A stretch of DNA of 8,998 nucleotides from an uncultured Lysobacterales bacterium (GCA_937974465.1 CALJWY010000153.1:1-8998), one strand, 5' to 3'; shown: positions 1-6,488, counted from the stretch's first letter. Translations and numbers: made by a program. The notes: generated by a model not told the origin, from the sequence alone.

Positions 1-843
1 TGTTACATGATGCGGCTTGGTCGTGCCCGGTATAGGCAGGGTTGCAGATGGGTGTGAGATCACATATTTGAGAAACACCTGGCCCCAACTCTGTGCATCT
101 ATGTCTACCGCCCAATCGGGTAGAGAGTGGCCTGCAACCACCCTGAAAAGCCTGCCCCGCGCAAACGGAAGGTTCACCAGTACCGCAATTCCACGGTCCT
201 GCGCCAGCGGCAAAATACTTTCTTCAGCAGCCCTGTCAGCCAGGGAGTAATTGACCTGGATAAAATCCAGCGGATGACGGCGCATCACGTCAGCCATCTG
301 TTCGTACTGGCCTGGGCTATGTGTTGTAATGCCCAGGTAGCGGAGCCTTCCCTGCTCTTTCCAGGCCTTCATGGTTTCCAGTTCCTGCTCAACACCACGC
401 AGGTTATGCACCTGCATCAGGTCGAGCTTCTCCCTGCCCAGAAGGTTGAATGAGCGGTTCATGCGTTCGATTCCCTGTTGCGGGTCTTCCCGATCAACCT
501 TGGTGGCCAGGAATACTTTCTTATCCAGGCCCAACTCACCGAGCACGCCGCCGATAATGGTTTCTGCCTCACCATAGTTGGGTGAGGTATCTATCACCCA
601 CCCTCCTGACAAGTGGAAAGCCAGTAAGGTCTCGCGGAACCGCTGCATATCTTCAGCATTGGCCGTTGAGCGATAGTCCCTGGTGCCAAGCCCGACCGCA
701 GGCAGGCGCTCCCCTGTGGAAGGAATCTCGGTCATAATCCGTGGCTTTGTACTGGCGTTTAAGGTGCTCCATGAGCCCGCTGCTGCTGCCAATCCTGCAC
801 CTGCGCTGAGCCTGATTAACTTTCTTCTACTGACCTTGATCAT
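1..843 (-). CDS. Aldo/keto reductase with Tat-like leader, partial (C-terminus beyond left edge)
   Basis: This minus-strand frame is open from an ATG at 843 to the window edge, giving 281 residues without a stop, so the C-terminus is missing. Family knowledge: aldo/keto reductases are NAD(P)H-dependent oxidoreductases on a TIM barrel. The four catalytic positions are visible: Asp85 and Tyr90 in IDTSPNYG, Lys115 in ATK, and His146 in MQVH. The end carries the SHPSATLPIPGTTKP segment, which matches the cofactor-binding region. The N-terminus has SRR at residues 5-7, followed by a short Ala/Gly-rich hydrophobic stretch to about residue 25, resembling a Tat export signal (SRRKLI rather than the full SRRxFLK). 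This suggests export of the folded, cofactor-loaded enzyme to the periplasm. A weak GGA lies about nine bases before the ATG. The gene is divergent from the pirin gene. Substrate cannot be predicted. Confidence 0.9.
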   Translation of the reverse strand, partial: MIKVSRRKLIRLSAGAGLAAAAGSWSTLNASTKPRIMTEIPSTGERLPAVGLGTRDYRSTANAEDMQRFRETLLAFHLSGGWVIDTSPNYGEAETIIGGVLGELGLDKKVFLATKVDREDPQQGIERMNRSFNLLGREKLDLMQVHNLRGVEQELETMKAWKEQGRLRYLGITTHSPGQYEQMADVMRRHPLDFIQVNYSLADRAAEESILPLAQDRGIAVLVNLPFARGRLFRVVAGHSLPDWAVDIDAQSWGQVFLKYVISHPSATLPIPGTTKPHHVT

Positions 844-942
844 TTTAATTTTTCCAGACCGGAATTAAACTCTGTTAATCTAGTGGGTGCTTAGACGAGA
901 TTCAGCACCTATCTTACAGACTCACAAACTCAAAGTTTATAT
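844..942. promoter_or_regulatory. Divergent intergenic region with inverted repeat
   Basis: These 99 bases separate the divergent reductase and pirin genes, so both promoters should lie here. An inverted repeat GGTGCT (886-891) and AGCACC (904-909) with a 12-base spacer sits in the middle and could be an operator. No convincing -35/-10 pair was found on either strand. An AT-rich TTTATATATG lies directly at the pirin ATG, too close to serve as its -10 element unless pirin starts further downstream. The operator role is inference. Confidence 0.35.
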
Positions 943-1617
943 ATGAAAATTATCCAACGAAACACCCTACGACGCGGCGGCTTCGCTGGTCTGCGTGAAA
1001 CCCGGCTGGTTATGAGCCCAAGGATCTTTCGCAATCAATGCGAGTCCGGCACCTCACCTGGCCTGGGTAAGTTCGCATACCTGGCCGACGCCCGCTTTTT
1101 ACCTTTGGGCGAAACCAGAATGCATGCCCATCGTGAAATTGATGTTATCTCGATAATGGTTGAAGGTCGAATTCAACATGAAGGTTCCCTCCATGATGGA
1201 CATGAACTCAAGGTTGATGACATCCAGGTACAGCGTGCCGGTGGAGAAGGATTTCGTCACAACGAAATCAATCCCGACGGCGAAAAAAACCGCATGATCC
1301 AACTTTGGGTTATACCTGAAGTAGCGGACCAGCCAGCGACTTACCAGTTATTTCAGGCGCAAGCCGGTGAACGCACCCGGGTTTATGGTGGCTCAGCTGA
1401 CCAGGATTCGACCATTCCAGCAAGAACCGCTGTCGAAGTAGCTCACCTTAGCGCGGGCGAGAAGCTTGAGCAGGCCGGAAGGTGCCTGGCTTATGTGGCC
1501 ACAGGTTCAGGTCTCTGCAATAAAGAGAAAGTAGCGGAAGGTGATCTTGTCGATACCCGGGACCTGGCCTACAAGGCTAAAACAGACAGCAAGCTGGTAC
1601 TTGTTTTTGAGACATGA
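943..1617 (+). CDS. Pirin family protein (bicupin)
   Basis: Pirins are two-domain cupin proteins with a mononuclear metal site in the N-terminal barrel. Some bacterial members (E. coli YhhW) have quercetin 2,3-dioxygenase activity; others are proposed regulators or redox sensors. All four metal ligands expected from YhhW are visible: His61 and His63 in MHAH, then His106 and Glu108 in RHNE. The surrounding EIDVISIMVEG and RAGGEGFRHNEINP segments are characteristic. The second cupin half (about residues 140-224) is diverged, as usual. At 224 residues it is near the normal length. No clear Shine-Dalgarno precedes the ATG, but starting at MKIIQRN matches my memory of relatives, and the next ATG (codon 24) would remove the first strand. 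The stop overlaps the start of the following sulfotransferase, suggesting co-translation. Substrate is unknown. Confidence 0.93.
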   Translation: MKIIQRNTLRRGGFAGLRETRLVMSPRIFRNQCESGTSPGLGKFAYLADARFLPLGETRMHAHREIDVISIMVEGRIQHEGSLHDGHELKVDDIQVQRAGGEGFRHNEINPDGEKNRMIQLWVIPEVADQPATYQLFQAQAGERTRVYGGSADQDSTIPARTAVEVAHLSAGEKLEQAGRCLAYVATGSGLCNKEKVAEGDLVDTRDLAYKAKTDSKLVLVFET

Positions 1618-2324
1618 TTTGCAAGCCTTACCATTGTATTTTTGTACACATACCAAAAGCCGCCGGGCGCAGTGTCGAAATGTTCTTTATGAACAAGCTC
1701 GGCCTCGTACGGGATAACGATGCTGACCGGGCACAACTTTTAATCACGACCAATGATGATCCGGCCAAGGGTCCCGAAAAGCTTTCGCACCTCAGTGCTG
1801 CCGAGTACGTCCAGTGTGGGCATATCAGCAAGGAAGATTTTTCCCGGTATTACAAGTTTAGCTTTGTACGCAATCCCTGGTCACGATTGGTCTCTGAATA
1901 CCGGTACAGGAATTTTCTAAGTCACAAAAGCTTTAAAGACTTTGTCCTGAATAAGCTGCCCCCGCCTGGTATGGATGACAAGTATCGCCATGTCATGCCA
2001 CAGACTGACATGCTATACGACGCGGAGGGAAAGCTGCTGGTCGACTTCGTCGGAAAATTCGAACAACTCGACGAGGATTTTGAACAGGTTTGTAAACAGT
2101 TGGGTTTTACACACACGAAACTTCCGCATGTCAATTCATCGGATAAGAAATCGCGCGAGCTAAGACGTAAGCTTCGCAACTTTATTCACCATAATAAAGA
2201 GGCTGATTTGCGCAGTTACGTGGATTTCTATGACGATGAAACCCTCGATTTTGTTAACCGGCTTTACCAAAAAGATATCGAAAATTTTGGTTACAGCTTC
2301 GAAGATGCACTAAAGAAAAAGTGA
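1614..2324 (+). CDS. Sulfotransferase family protein (Sulfotransfer_2 type)
   Basis: This is a 236-residue PAPS-dependent sulfotransferase-like protein; such enzymes move a sulfuryl group from PAPS to a hydroxyl or amine, often on glycans or lipids. The 5'-phosphosulfate loop is visible as HIPKAAGRS (residues 12-20, Lys15), and the 3'-phosphate motif as FSFVRNPWSRLVSEY (about residues 82-96, Arg86 and Ser90). The C-terminal half is basic and helical, without other recognised motifs. There is no signal peptide or membrane segment, so it should act in the cytosol where PAPS is made. The ATG overlaps the pirin stop as ATGA, and only a weak GAG lies upstream, so translation probably depends on coupling. 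The 3' part is AT-richer than its neighbours (23 of 60 bases G or C in 2221-2280), which hints at separate ancestry. Acceptor unknown. Confidence 0.88.
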   Translation: MICKPYHCIFVHIPKAAGRSVEMFFMNKLGLVRDNDADRAQLLITTNDDPAKGPEKLSHLSAAEYVQCGHISKEDFSRYYKFSFVRNPWSRLVSEYRYRNFLSHKSFKDFVLNKLPPPGMDDKYRHVMPQTDMLYDAEGKLLVDFVGKFEQLDEDFEQVCKQLGFTHTKLPHVNSSDKKSRELRRKLRNFIHHNKEADLRSYVDFYDDETLDFVNRLYQKDIENFGYSFEDALKKK

Positions 2325-2340
2325 TCCTTCCACCTTTGGA

Positions 2341-2370
2341 TTGACCCTCTTCGAGTTTTACACCTACAAT
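2341..2370 (+). promoter_or_regulatory. Sigma70-type promoter for the zinc-ribbon gene
   Basis: TTGACC (2341-2346) and TACAAT (2365-2370) are separated by 18 bases, each matching five of six consensus positions. Transcription would start near 2377, leaving a 5' leader of about 57 bases. It lies just after the sulfotransferase stop, so the zinc-ribbon gene can be expressed independently of the pirin-sulfotransferase unit. The same TTG could be mistaken for a start codon. Confidence 0.6.
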
Positions 2371-2433
2371 AAGAGTACGACGCAGGGGCATTATCGATGC
2401 CTACAAACAAATTCAACAAGAGGTAAGTTATTT

Positions 2434-2799
2434 ATGGACTGTCCGAAATGTTCAGCAGAAATGGAACACGTTTTCTACAAGCAGATCGAAGTTGATCGCT
2501 GCACTGGATGCGGTGGGCTCTGGTTCCAGCCAGAAGAATTAGTAGCGCTACGTGACGATATCTGGATGGCTGACTACATTATCGATAGTGGTGATAAGTC
2601 TGTTGGCAAGAAAGCCAATGCCTTGAAAGATTATCATTGCCCCATGTGTAATGACTCCATGCTTCACGAGTTTGACGAAGAGCAACCACATATAGCTTAT
2701 GAGTCCTGCCCGAATGGACATGGCACTTACCTCGATTCCGGTGAATTCACCGACCTGGTGAAAAAGACTTTCTGGGACAAGTTCAAGCGTAAAGGCTAA
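2434..2799 (+). CDS. Small protein with two zinc ribbons (zf-TFIIB-like)
   Basis: This 121-residue protein resembles the bacterial zf-TFIIB family, small zinc-ribbon proteins of unknown function. The first ribbon is Cys3-x2-Cys6 paired with Cys23-x2-Cys26, followed by the family hallmark GGLWFQPEEL (residues 27-36), which is a short helix. The second ribbon near the C-terminus uses Cys69-x2-Cys72 with Cys92-x3-His96, followed by the parallel GTYLDSGEF. The two halves therefore look like an internal duplication with one Cys-to-His change. The frame is open from a TTG at 2341, but I chose the ATG at 2434: AGAGG (2419-2423) sits upstream at good spacing, the protein then begins with the usual MDCPKC, and the longer version would overlap a promoter. 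No signal or membrane segment is present. Role unknown; nucleic-acid or protein binding is possible. Confidence 0.88.
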   Translation: MDCPKCSAEMEHVFYKQIEVDRCTGCGGLWFQPEELVALRDDIWMADYIIDSGDKSVGKKANALKDYHCPMCNDSMLHEFDEEQPHIAYESCPNGHGTYLDSGEFTDLVKKTFWDKFKRKG

Positions 2800-2824
2800 G
2801 CGTTCGACCTTTCCGTAATCTCCA

Positions 2825-2856
2825 GCGTACCGGGTAGAGCCATCTGCCCGGTACGC
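2825..2856. terminator. Hairpin between convergent genes, probable bidirectional terminator
   Basis: GCGTACCGGG (2825-2834) is perfectly complementary to CCCGGTACGC (2847-2856). The pairing continues inward through one T.G wobble and three more pairs to a GCCA loop, giving 14 pairs in all. It lies between the zinc-ribbon stop (2799) and the stop of the methyltransferase-like gene (2883), the expected place for a shared terminator. Neither side has a T tract, so it may act as a weak terminator or as an RNA 3'-end stabiliser. Confidence 0.5.
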
Positions 2857-2882
2857 CTCGGCTTAAACCCCTATCCGCGCGC

Positions 2883-3518
2883 TCAAGGTGCGGCGGTCAT
2901 CAGCACTTCGAGCCTGCCATCCGGCAACAACATACCCTGATCAATATCAAAACTGGATAACAGGTTCACCAGGATGGCCTGTGTGTGCGGGAATTTACGT
3001 GGCTGGCTTTGCTGACGGGGGCGCACATTGAACATGTGAGCCTGGTCGACACCATATTGCTGGTTCGAAAACGAAGTATCCAGGGTCCTCACTGTGAAAG
3101 CATGCCCGCGGGTGGTCTTATGCAGAAATGGTGTAATAGCCGTATTGAAAGCTCTTAGGGCCTTATCATCCAGGTAATTCAGAAAATCCCAGAACAGACA
3201 CAAGTCAAACTTGGTTCCCTTGGGAAAACCAAATGACTTGGTCAGGTGCTGAGCCATTTCCGCTTCCGAGAACTCACCCGATTGCATCTGTATCACCGGG
3301 TCTGTATACATTGCGGCAAAATGCAGGCGACATTTGAATTGTGAGAAAAACTCAATGGTTTCCGGTAACCCGGCGCCAATTTCCAGGACGGACAGGCGCC
3401 TGCCCGGATCAATCTTGTTTACCAACGATGGAAACAGCAGGGACTGCTGTTTCCGTATGGCCGGGAGCGCAACAGGCGAGATGCTTCCACTGCCTGTGCT
3501 TGAGACAACGCTGCTCAA
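2883..3518 (-). CDS. Methyltransferase-like protein downstream of bactofilin
   Basis: This 211-residue protein looks like a diverged class I SAM-dependent methyltransferase. The clearest sign is a glycine-rich motif I, VLEIGAGLPE (residues 44-53), followed by an expected helix. FDLCLFWDFLNYLDD (residues 104-118) sits where strand 4 should be and resembles motif IV. The acidic residue that normally ends strand 2 and binds the ribose is not obvious: that region reads CRLHFAAMYTD. The fold may therefore be retained with altered or lost catalysis. The start used is TTG at 3518, with AAAGAAG about eight bases upstream; the frame is open further back but has no better start. It begins 41 bases after the bactofilin stop on the same strand, so the two are probably co-transcribed. 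Function and substrate are not recognised. Confidence 0.65.
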   Translation of the reverse strand: MSSVVSSTGSGSISPVALPAIRKQQSLLFPSLVNKIDPGRRLSVLEIGAGLPETIEFFSQFKCRLHFAAMYTDPVIQMQSGEFSEAEMAQHLTKSFGFPKGTKFDLCLFWDFLNYLDDKALRAFNTAITPFLHKTTRGHAFTVRTLDTSFSNQQYGVDQAHMFNVRPRQQSQPRKFPHTQAILVNLLSSFDIDQGMLLPDGRLEVLMTAAP

Positions 3519-3559
3519 TTTATCAACTTCTTTGAGAACACCGGTCTGCGCGCTTAACC

Positions 3560-4099
3560 TTAGCCACCGTTCAGTGAATAAGCACTGCTTCCCTTGGGCT
3601 TGTCAGTTGCAACTGCCTTGGGCGCCTCAGGAGCTTTCTCAACGGTCTTTTTTACCGGCTTTACCTCCTGGGGCTTGGCTGGTTCGCCTGGATCCATGTC
3701 GATGCTACCCTTGAAGATGGCGCCATCTTCAAGCGTCATGCGCGGGGCAACAATATTGCCATGAACATTTCCAGACCTTGAAATAACAACTTTTTCGATG
3801 CCGCTGAGATCACCTTTTACTTCACCGGAAATCTTGATGACCTTGGCAGTAATATCAGCATTGACCTGGCCACTCTGCCCAACCTCAACGTGGTTGGCTT
3901 CCAGGCGAATCTTTCCATCCACCTTACCCTCGATGACCAGGTTTTCATTACCACTGATGTCACCATTGATGTGGATGCCGGGGCCGATGATGGCGCCTTT
4001 GCCACTGCTGGCAGGCGCACTGGCAGATGCAGCAAAATTGTCCGACGCGGGTTCCTGGCGATTTTGCTCAGGTTTGCTGGATTTGTGTTTTTCAAACAT
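3560..4099 (-). CDS. Bactofilin (CcmA-type cytoskeletal polymer protein)
   Basis: Bactofilins are small beta-helical proteins that polymerise without nucleotide at the inner membrane and position cell-wall enzymes, affecting shape, stalks or polarity. The 179 residues divide into a disordered N-terminal tail (to about 33), a central domain (about 34-138) of short repeating turns rich in Gly, Val, Ile and Asp, and a Pro/Lys/Ala-rich C-terminal tail. Typical segments are GPGIHINGDISG, LVIEGKVDGKI and GNVHGNIVAP. I chose the ATG at 4099 rather than the in-frame TTG at 4111: GGAAAG lies just upstream of the ATG, and the protein then begins MFEKHK, like many bactofilins. There is no adjacent M23 peptidase, a common partner, in this window. 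A methyltransferase-like gene follows by 41 bases. Which morphogenetic role it has cannot be told. Confidence 0.92.
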   Translation of the reverse strand: MFEKHKSSKPEQNRQEPASDNFAASASAPASSGKGAIIGPGIHINGDISGNENLVIEGKVDGKIRLEANHVEVGQSGQVNADITAKVIKISGEVKGDLSGIEKVVISRSGNVHGNIVAPRMTLEDGAIFKGSIDMDPGEPAKPQEVKPVKKTVEKAPEAPKAVATDKPKGSSAYSLNGG

Positions 4100-4147
4100 A
4101 GGTCTTTCCAATCTGTTTATTTATCTGGGCCGAATAGTCTAGCAGGA

Positions 4148-4174
4148 ATATTACAGAAAGGCCTATCAGGTCAA
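4148..4174 (-). promoter_or_regulatory. Candidate promoter for the bactofilin operon
   Basis: Read on the minus strand, TTGACC (4174-4169) precedes TAATAT (4153-4148). The 15-base spacer is shorter than the ideal 17, so this is tentative. It would give a leader of about 40 bases before the ATG at 4099. Confidence 0.35.
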
Positions 4175-4199
4175 AAGTAATTTAATATTTCATCAAACA

Positions 4200-4263
4200 T
4201 TTAACCGCATAGATGGTTAAAATTGTCGCGACACCGATACATTTGTTAATTCTGATCCGGATC
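4200..4263. promoter_or_regulatory. Cluster of palindromes upstream of the Sco1-like gene
   Basis: Three symmetrical elements lie within 64 bases: TTTAACC (4200-4206) with GGTTAAA (4215-4221) around an 8-base loop, the perfect palindrome TGTCGCGACA (4224-4233), and the perfect palindrome GATCCGGATC (4254-4263), which covers the Shine-Dalgarno position of the gene starting at 4268. A weak -35-like TTGTCG (4223-4228) overlaps the second element, and a poor -10-like GTTAAT sits at 4245-4250. The arrangement is compatible with operators controlling the divergent genes; no regulator can be named. Confidence 0.35.
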
Positions 4264-4267
4264 ATTC

Positions 4268-4852
4268 ATGAAAACACACCAATTCAAACTCATGCTGGCG
4301 TTGCTCTTATTGGTCGTCCTACAGTCATGCGCAAAGCCGGTATCCTGGCATGCCACTAATATCACTGGGAAAATGCCCGACCTGGCCTTTTCACTCGTCG
4401 GCCCGGACGGCAGTAATATCCAGGCCGATGCTCTTCTGGGCAAACCCGCTTTGATTTTCTTTGGCTTTACAAGCTGCCCCGACGTGTGTCCCACGACCCT
4501 GACCCGGTTGGGGGCGATTTTGAAAACAATGCACACAAGCGAAGATATCCAGGTGGTGCTGGTCACCGTGGACCCGTCACGCGACACACCGGAAAAAATG
4601 CAAGCCTATACTTCGTCGTTTGGATCATGGCTGCTTGGCCTGACAGGCCCGGAAGCAGCTTTGGAATCCCTGCGTAAAAGCTATGGCGTGTACGCGGCCA
4701 TGGAGTCTTCAGACGACAAGGGGACTTATAATGTCATGCACAACACGGCGATCTTTGCTTTTGACAGGAAAGGCCGGGCAAGACTGTTAATTTCAGACAT
4801 TTCGGATAGCGATGCCATCATTTCCGACCTCAAGCAACTCATCAATTTGTAA
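4268..4852 (+). CDS. Sco1/SenC family lipoprotein (copper or thiol-redox protein)
   Basis: Sco1/SenC proteins have a thioredoxin fold, bind copper and help assemble the CuA centre of cytochrome c oxidase; some act as thiol reductases or in oxidative stress. The 194-residue protein starts with a lipoprotein signal: hydrophobic residues 8-18, then a lipobox LQSC with Cys21 as the lipid site. The copper/redox motif is CPDVCP (Cys70 and Cys74, CxxxC), and the third ligand is His158 in VMHNTAIF. The DPSRDTPEKM segment (102-111) is also diagnostic. All key residues are present, so it should be functional and periplasmic. GGA at 4259-4261 may serve as ribosome binding site. No oxidase or copper-chaperone gene is in the window. 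YajQ follows 15 bases after the stop, so the two probably form an operon. Confidence 0.93.
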   Translation: MKTHQFKLMLALLLLVVLQSCAKPVSWHATNITGKMPDLAFSLVGPDGSNIQADALLGKPALIFFGFTSCPDVCPTTLTRLGAILKTMHTSEDIQVVLVTVDPSRDTPEKMQAYTSSFGSWLLGLTGPEAALESLRKSYGVYAAMESSDDKGTYNVMHNTAIFAFDRKGRARLLISDISDSDAIISDLKQLINL

Positions 4853-4867
4853 TACAGGAAGCCAATC

Positions 4868-5350
4868 ATGCCCTCATTTGACGTAGTTTCAGAAGTCAAT
4901 CACCATGAACTGAGCAACGCGGTTGACCAGGCTAACCGCGAGGTAACGACCCGTTTTGACTTCAAAGGCACCGGTTCTAATTTTGAACTGGCTGAGCTTG
5001 TCATAACCATGAACACAGAATCCGATTTCCAGCTGCAGCAAATGTACGACATTCTGTGTAACAAACTCGTAAAGCGGGGCATTGACATAGCCTGCCTGGA
5101 AAAGGACGAAGCCGTTATCCAGGCCCGTTCCGCCACCCAGGCCGTCAAGGTGAACGAGGGTATCGACACCCCAACGGCGAAAGACATGGTCAAGCTGATC
5201 AAGCAGAGCAAGGCAAAGGTGCAAGCGGCCATCCAGGGGGAACAACTGCGCGTGACAGGTAAGAAGCGCGATGACCTGCAGGCAGTTATTGCATTATTGA
5301 AAAACGCTAAGCTGGAAATCCCGCTGCAATACAAAAATTTTCGGGACTGA
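4868..5350 (+). CDS. yajQ: YajQ family nucleotide-binding protein
   Basis: YajQ proteins are small cytosolic proteins of two RNP-like domains. Homologues in Xanthomonas and Pseudomonas bind cyclic di-GMP and modulate transcription factors and virulence; the E. coli protein has been reported to bind nucleotides and tRNA. The match is full length: 160 residues against about 163 in E. coli. It has the characteristic start MPSFDVVSEVNHHELSNAVD, the TTRFDFKGT segment, the QLRVTGKKRDDLQAVIALL segment near 125-143, and the ending PLQYKNFRD. AGGAA (4856-4860) is seven bases from the ATG. It is the second gene after the Sco1-like lipoprotein and converges with the mtfA-like gene, with only 24 bases between stops and no obvious terminator there. 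Confidence 0.97.
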   Translation: MPSFDVVSEVNHHELSNAVDQANREVTTRFDFKGTGSNFELAELVITMNTESDFQLQQMYDILCNKLVKRGIDIACLEKDEAVIQARSATQAVKVNEGIDTPTAKDMVKLIKQSKAKVQAAIQGEQLRVTGKKRDDLQAVIALLKNAKLEIPLQYKNFRD

Positions 5351-5374
5351 ATACTGGTCAGGATTAAAAGCGGG

Positions 5375-6190
5375 TCAGCTCAACCAATCCCTGGGGTCAA
5401 CCCGGTAATAACAGCGCAGCACCTCGAAAAGCTCTGCGTGGTGTTTGGCCATCTGTGCCGGCTTTTCAAAAAATGTTTCGGTTGATACCGCAAAAAACTC
5501 GGCCGGATTGGTGGCGCCATAGTGATCCAGCAGTGAACGCCTGCCCTTCCATGCATCCTTCTGCAGCTCTTCGAATTCGCCCGAGAGTGTCGTAGCCCAG
5601 GTCCGCAAACAGTTACTACCTGCCAAAATGGGCGCACCGTTGGTGCTACCCGACTCACTGTCCAGTTGGTGTGCAAACTCGTGTAGAACAACGTTATGAC
5701 CATCGACAAAATTACTTGAGCCACTCAAAACATTGTCCCAGGCGAGGATCACTTTCCCGCTACTCCAGGATTCACCCAGCACGCCCTTGCGCCCACTACT
5801 GACCACGCCATGCATATCGCTTTGTGGCCGGTCAACAACGAAAGCCGCGGGGTACACAATGATATAACGCAGCGACGGATAAACACCGGTGTTGCGATTG
5901 ACCAGCAACATGCAGGCTTCAGCTGCAATGGTTACTCGTATCTCGTCTGTGATTTCGAGCCCGCCTGCACCTTCGAAATGCTTCTGGTGTAAAAACTGCT
6001 TGATCAATTTACGTAATTGCAAACGCAGCTCCATGGGTAGATCTTTATAGATGGCGATATTTTTCTCAACGATTGCAACCCATGCGTCCGGAAATGGCGC
6101 TGCAATAGCTTTTCTAAGCCGATAGCGCGGAATAAGAAGTGCCGCCGCGACTGCGCAAAGCACAAAAATCACAAAAATCCAGTAAGCCAA
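5375..6190 (-). CDS. mtfA: MtfA-like zinc peptidase (M90) with N-terminal membrane anchor
   Basis: MtfA is a zinc-dependent aminopeptidase-type enzyme; in E. coli it interacts with the repressor Mlc and so influences glucose uptake. The 271-residue protein has HEFAH (His170, Glu171, His174) and NPAEFFA, whose Glu231 aligns with the third zinc ligand of E. coli MtfA (Glu212 in DPAE), so the active site is complete. Residues 3-20 are strongly hydrophobic and followed by RYRLRK, a single membrane anchor with a positive cytosolic-type flank. The start is TTG at 6190: a TGA lies upstream in frame, GGAGA sits seven bases before it, and the first ATG (codon 53) would remove the anchor. No Mlc or PTS gene is nearby, so the regulatory role of E. 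coli MtfA cannot be assumed. The gene is convergent with yajQ and divergent from the M3 peptidase. Confidence 0.9.
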   Translation of the reverse strand: MAYWIFVIFVLCAVAAALLIPRYRLRKAIAAPFPDAWVAIVEKNIAIYKDLPMELRLQLRKLIKQFLHQKHFEGAGGLEITDEIRVTIAAEACMLLVNRNTGVYPSLRYIIVYPAAFVVDRPQSDMHGVVSSGRKGVLGESWSSGKVILAWDNVLSGSSNFVDGHNVVLHEFAHQLDSESGSTNGAPILAGSNCLRTWATTLSGEFEELQKDAWKGRRSLLDHYGATNPAEFFAVSTETFFEKPAQMAKHHAELFEVLRCYYRVDPRDWLS

Positions 6191-6488
6191 CCCTGTCTCT
6201 CCCGCATCTGATCAAGCATGAAATCCAGGCATCATAATGATTCAACCGGGGCACGGGTGTCCAGTTGGCCCGCATAATTACCGGTATGGCCCGGGACAGG
6301 TTTCGGGTTGGGTACAAAGCATCTCTCGCGCTTAATGGTGAAATCGACATTTAATTCATTTGACTCAGTCACACACAGCGAGACCCTGTATCGACTGGTG
6401 AATTATCCGGGCCAGCTGAATACAGCAAACAATCACTGATTAGGGTAAAATCACTCGTTGCCCTTTAGCATAACTAAGGAAATTACCT
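6191..6488. promoter_or_regulatory. Divergent spacer between mtfA-like and dcp-like genes
   Basis: This 298-base spacer must hold promoters for both flanking genes. I see no coding sequence in it. Notable items are the palindromes TACCGGTA (6279-6286) and TGACTCAGTCA (6361-6371); the latter overlaps a -35-like TTGACT at 6360-6365 with no good -10 at proper spacing. TAAAAT at 6446-6451 is a possible -10 for the peptidase but lacks a matching -35. AAGGA (6476-6480) is a good ribosome binding site eight bases before the ATG at 6489. Confidence 0.35.

Noticed and set aside
100..160. Possible frameshift in the aldo/keto reductase near its CCCC run
   Set aside because: A first reading suggested a shift, but re-reading codon by codon from 843 to 1 gives one continuous frame with the motifs intact.
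2341..2433. N-terminal extension of the zinc-ribbon protein from a TTG start
   Set aside because: The extension overlaps a good promoter, lacks family resemblance, and the ATG at 2434 has a clear ribosome binding site.
3334..3714. Plus-strand open frame across the methyltransferase-bactofilin junction
   Set aside because: It is antisense to two supported genes and is low-complexity with no family resemblance.
4100..4111. Alternative TTG start adding four residues to bactofilin
   Set aside because: The downstream ATG has GGAAAG at proper spacing and gives the usual MF start.
4889..5334. Long antisense open frames opposite yajQ
   Set aside because: The plus-strand yajQ is an unambiguous full-length match; the antisense frames show no domain or ribosome binding site.
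6114..6350. 78-residue minus-strand open frame overlapping the start of the mtfA-like gene
   Set aside because: It has no recognisable domain, overlaps a real gene out of frame, and consists mostly of the intergenic spacer.
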